Part shown: positions 51,145 through 53,157 of the stretch, piece by piece
Layout: each line of letters opens with the position of its first letter
How positions within the stretch are numbered: the first letter of the stretch is position 1
Assembly (NCBI GenBank): GCA_024280145.1
Contig: JAJRQR010000090.1
Coordinates: 1-53,157, forward strand
Length of the DNA: 53,157 nucleotides
From: Bacteroidota bacterium
GTDB lineage: Bacteria > Bacteroidota > Bacteroidia > Flavobacteriales > Flavobacteriaceae
Reading direction: 5' to 3'
The notes under the pieces: model-generated
What the model saw: only the letters and a program-made list of their open reading frames with translations
Told to the model about the DNA's origin: nothing
Databases searched by the model: none
Position numbers and translations under genes: made by a program

Positions 51145-53157
51145 ATGAAAAATTTATACACAATAATAGCAATTCTACTTATTTCAGCTGCCTCTTTTGC
51201 ACAAACAGACGGTATAAGTTATCAAGCAGTAATTTTAAATCCAGATTCCATAGAATTGCCAGGAGTTGATGCAACAGGTACTATATTACCAAATAAGACC
51301 ATTGGTATTAGCTTTACAATTATCAATGAAAATGGAAGCGTAGAATATCAAGAAACACAAAATACGATAACTGACTCTTTTGGGATGATAAACCTTTTTA
51401 TTGGTGAGGGCAATCAAACCGGCGGGAATAGTTTTACTGAAATTAACTGGGATGGAACTCCTAAAAACCTTGAAGTAGATATCGATTTTGAAGGAGGCAC
51501 AAACTTTGTAACACTCGGAAGTCAAAAATTAACTTTCACTCCTTATGCTTTTCATAGAAATATTAATGCCACAGGAAATTTAAATGTTGATGGAAATACG
51601 GTTTTTAATGGAGATTTTTTAGTTGAAGGAATCACAACTTTTAATAACGATCTAATTATTGAAGGACTATTAACAGTTAATAATGATTTAACGGTAACAG
51701 GAAACACAACTTTTGATGGAGATACAATGATTACAGGTGCTCTAGGTGTTCAAGGAGTTACCACATTGGAAGATTCGTTTTTTGTTGAAGGTGCTTCAAA
51801 CTTAAATAATGAATTAAATGTAACTAATGCAAGTGCAACAAATCTTACAGGAAGCCTTACTGTAGATGGTATTGCAGATTTAAACAATCAGGTTAATATT
51901 GCAGGAAATACTAACCTTGAAGGAGATCTGACAGTTCAAGGAATATCAAATTTAAATAACGAATTAAATGTAAACAATGCAAGTCCAACAACATTAACAG
52001 GAACTTTATCCGTTTCAGAAACAACATTATTAAATAATAACCTGGATGTTCAAGGAGCTTCTAATTTAATGGGAACACTTCAAGTTGAAGAGGAATCATT
52101 ATTTAATAATAATGTTTCAATTTCTGGAATAACTAATCTGGAAAATGACCTTAATGTTGATGGGAACACAAACCTTAATAATAATTTTAATGTAAATAAC
52201 CAAAGTCCATCAAAATTAACAGGAACTTTAGAGGTTGATGGAGTTTCTACTTTTAATGACGACCTTATAATAGAAGGAACTACCTATATGAACAATGGCT
52301 TGTCCGTTACAGGAAACACAACATTAAATGGGGATTTAAGTGTTAATGGTAAAGCTAGAATAGATGAAGAATTAGATGTAAACGGGGAAACTACACTAAA
52401 CAATATTTTAAATGTAACTAATGGAAGTAATACAAATCTATCTGGAGATTTGGTAGTAGGCGGAGGAACTTTATTAAATGACAGATTAATTGTTGAAGGA
52501 AGAACAAATATTAACAATCAACTAAATGTTCTGCAAAACACCACAGTAGGAGGGTCGTTAGATATAGCAGGTGCTACAAGATTAGCAGATAGTTTAACCG
52601 TTGGTGGAATTACAAATATTAATAACTCCTTAACTATTAATAATGCAAGTCCAACAAGTTTAACAGGAACTTTAGTTGTAGATGGTCAAACTACTTTTAA
52701 TGACGACCTGATTATTGAAGGAACAACTTTTATTAATAGTGATTTAGAAGTAGCAGGTAATACAAGTGTTGGAGGAGGCATTACTGTTGATGGAAAAGGT
52801 TTTATTGGAGGAAATTTTACAGTAGACGGAAGAACACATTTAAAAGATGAGGTATCTATTGAAGGGGTAACATCTGTTAATAATACTTTAAATGTAACCC
52901 ATCAAAGCGATACTAATTTATCAGGAATGCTTAATGTAACAGGGGTTTCTAATTTAAACAACGATTTAAATGTTCAAGGAAAGACCAATTTAGAAGATGA
53001 ATTTAATGTTAATAATGCGAGTGTTTCTAATCTTTCAGGAGTATTAAACGTAACAGGGGTTTCCAATTTAAACAACGATTTAAACGTTCAAGGAAAGACC
53101 AATTTAGAAGATGAGTTTAATGTTAATAACGCGAGTGTTTCTAATCTTTCAGGAGTA
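51145..53157 (+). CDS. Giant repetitive secreted solenoid (adhesin or fibre-like) protein, partial
   Basis: An open frame of 671 codons running off the window, missing from the ORF track because it has no stop. It starts with signal peptide MKNLYTIIAILLISAASFAQ and a domain of about 110 residues (GISYQAVILNPDS, FTIINENGSVEYQETQ, NLFIGEGNQTGG, FTPYAFHRNI) found at the head of flavobacterial tail-fibre-like surface proteins. From about residue 140 it consists of some thirty 12-residue repeats of the type LNVxGxTxLNND, broken at intervals by 14-residue units LNVNNASPTTLTGT. This pattern predicts a right-handed beta-solenoid. T9SS export is likely but the C-terminus is not visible. Confidence 0.88.
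   Translation, partial: MKNLYTIIAILLISAASFAQTDGISYQAVILNPDSIELPGVDATGTILPNKTIGISFTIINENGSVEYQETQNTITDSFGMINLFIGEGNQTGGNSFTEINWDGTPKNLEVDIDFEGGTNFVTLGSQKLTFTPYAFHRNINATGNLNVDGNTVFNGDFLVEGITTFNNDLIIEGLLTVNNDLTVTGNTTFDGDTMITGALGVQGVTTLEDSFFVEGASNLNNELNVTNASATNLTGSLTVDGIADLNNQVNIAGNTNLEGDLTVQGISNLNNELNVNNASPTTLTGTLSVSETTLLNNNLDVQGASNLMGTLQVEEESLFNNNVSISGITNLENDLNVDGNTNLNNNFNVNNQSPSKLTGTLEVDGVSTFNDDLIIEGTTYMNNGLSVTGNTTLNGDLSVNGKARIDEELDVNGETTLNNILNVTNGSNTNLSGDLVVGGGTLLNDRLIVEGRTNINNQLNVLQNTTVGGSLDIAGATRLADSLTVGGITNINNSLTINNASPTSLTGTLVVDGQTTFNDDLIIEGTTFINSDLEVAGNTSVGGGITVDGKGFIGGNFTVDGRTHLKDEVSIEGVTSVNNTLNVTHQSDTNLSGMLNVTGVSNLNNDLNVQGKTNLEDEFNVNNASVSNLSGVLNVTGVSNLNNDLNVQGKTNLEDEFNVNNASVSNLSGV
52930..53157 (+). 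repeat. Two tandem 114-bp coding repeats
   Basis: Copies 52930-53043 and 53044-53157 each encode the same 38 residues (two 12-residue and one 14-residue units). They differ in six codons, all synonymous. The second copy ends exactly at the window edge, so the array probably continues. Confidence 0.93.

Noticed and set aside
51600-53157. CRISPR-like array because of repeats at about 36-bp spacing
   Set aside because: The repeats are coding, in one open frame, with no unique spacers between identical units; they are protein repeats.
1-53157. Transposases, prophage genes, tRNA and rRNA genes
   Set aside because: No transposase, integrase or phage structural protein was seen among the ORFs, and no tRNA T-loop/CCA or rRNA-like stretch was recognised by eye. 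Two-component, T9SS and TonB genes are normal chromosomal content here.

Overview
The window is a 53 kb, AT-rich stretch of a Bacteroidota chromosome, most likely from the family Flavobacteriaceae (class Flavobacteriia). The evidence is the combination of T9SS type A sorting domains, Bacteroidota-only families (DUF3098, DUF3127, DUF4271, DUF4296, DUF4301), a TonB-dependent receptor, a bacterial geranylgeranylglyceryl phosphate synthase, gene neighbourhoods typical of flavobacteria (greA-HIT-kinase; ftsX-DUF3098-uppP-truB; DUF4271-hemD) and -7 promoter elements of the Bacteroidota type TAnnTTTG. No insertion sequence, prophage, CRISPR array, rRNA or tRNA gene was seen. No species is proposed.

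Layout. 1-1.1 kb: ribosomal proteins L21 (with an extra helix-hairpin-helix tail) and L27. 1.1-4.4 kb: a small secreted protein, adenosylhomocysteinase, a phosphopantetheinyl transferase and GGGP synthase. 4.4-10 kb: a PnuC-type vitamin transporter, NadR-like kinase, DUF4301 protein and ArfB-like rescue factor, then a TPP riboswitch in front of a TonB-dependent receptor. 10-16 kb: a degenerate Rieske-like lipoprotein, greA, HIT protein, histidine kinase, flavin reductase, DUF3127 and AtoE. 15.6-21.7 kb: aat, tag, a thioredoxin-like protein and the minus-strand set ftsX / lipoprotein / DUF3098 / uppP / truB / TonB-like protein. 21.9-36 kb: mainly housekeeping genes (leuS, zinc peptidase, saccharopine dehydrogenase family, pckA, hemD, a polyprenol-phosphate mannosyltransferase-like protein, pyrC, tyrS). 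36-41.7 kb, minus strand: YdcF-like protein, two T9SS cargo proteins, a YHS protein, and a DUF350 / transglutaminase-like / LuxE-like cluster. 41.8-46.3 kb: a PhoB/PhoR-like pair, a glycosyltransferase, trmB, a LysE-type exporter and an alkyltransferase-like protein. 46.4 kb to the end: a propeller-type sensor kinase and NarL-type regulator, a small T9SS protein, an outer-membrane barrel protein and the start of a very repetitive secreted protein that runs off the window.

Two things stand out. First, three genes (a T9SS protein at 41.66 kb, the propeller kinase at 47.27 kb and its response regulator at 49.43 kb) are each broken by the apparent loss of exactly one A from an A-tract. This may be homopolymer error in the assembly, or real on/off variation. 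Second, the last 7 kb looks like a signal-controlled surface locus that ends in a 12-residue-repeat solenoid protein. Its newest visible 114-bp repeats encode identical amino acids while differing only at synonymous positions. Several families of short palindromic repeats lie between genes and in two cases touch gene ends.
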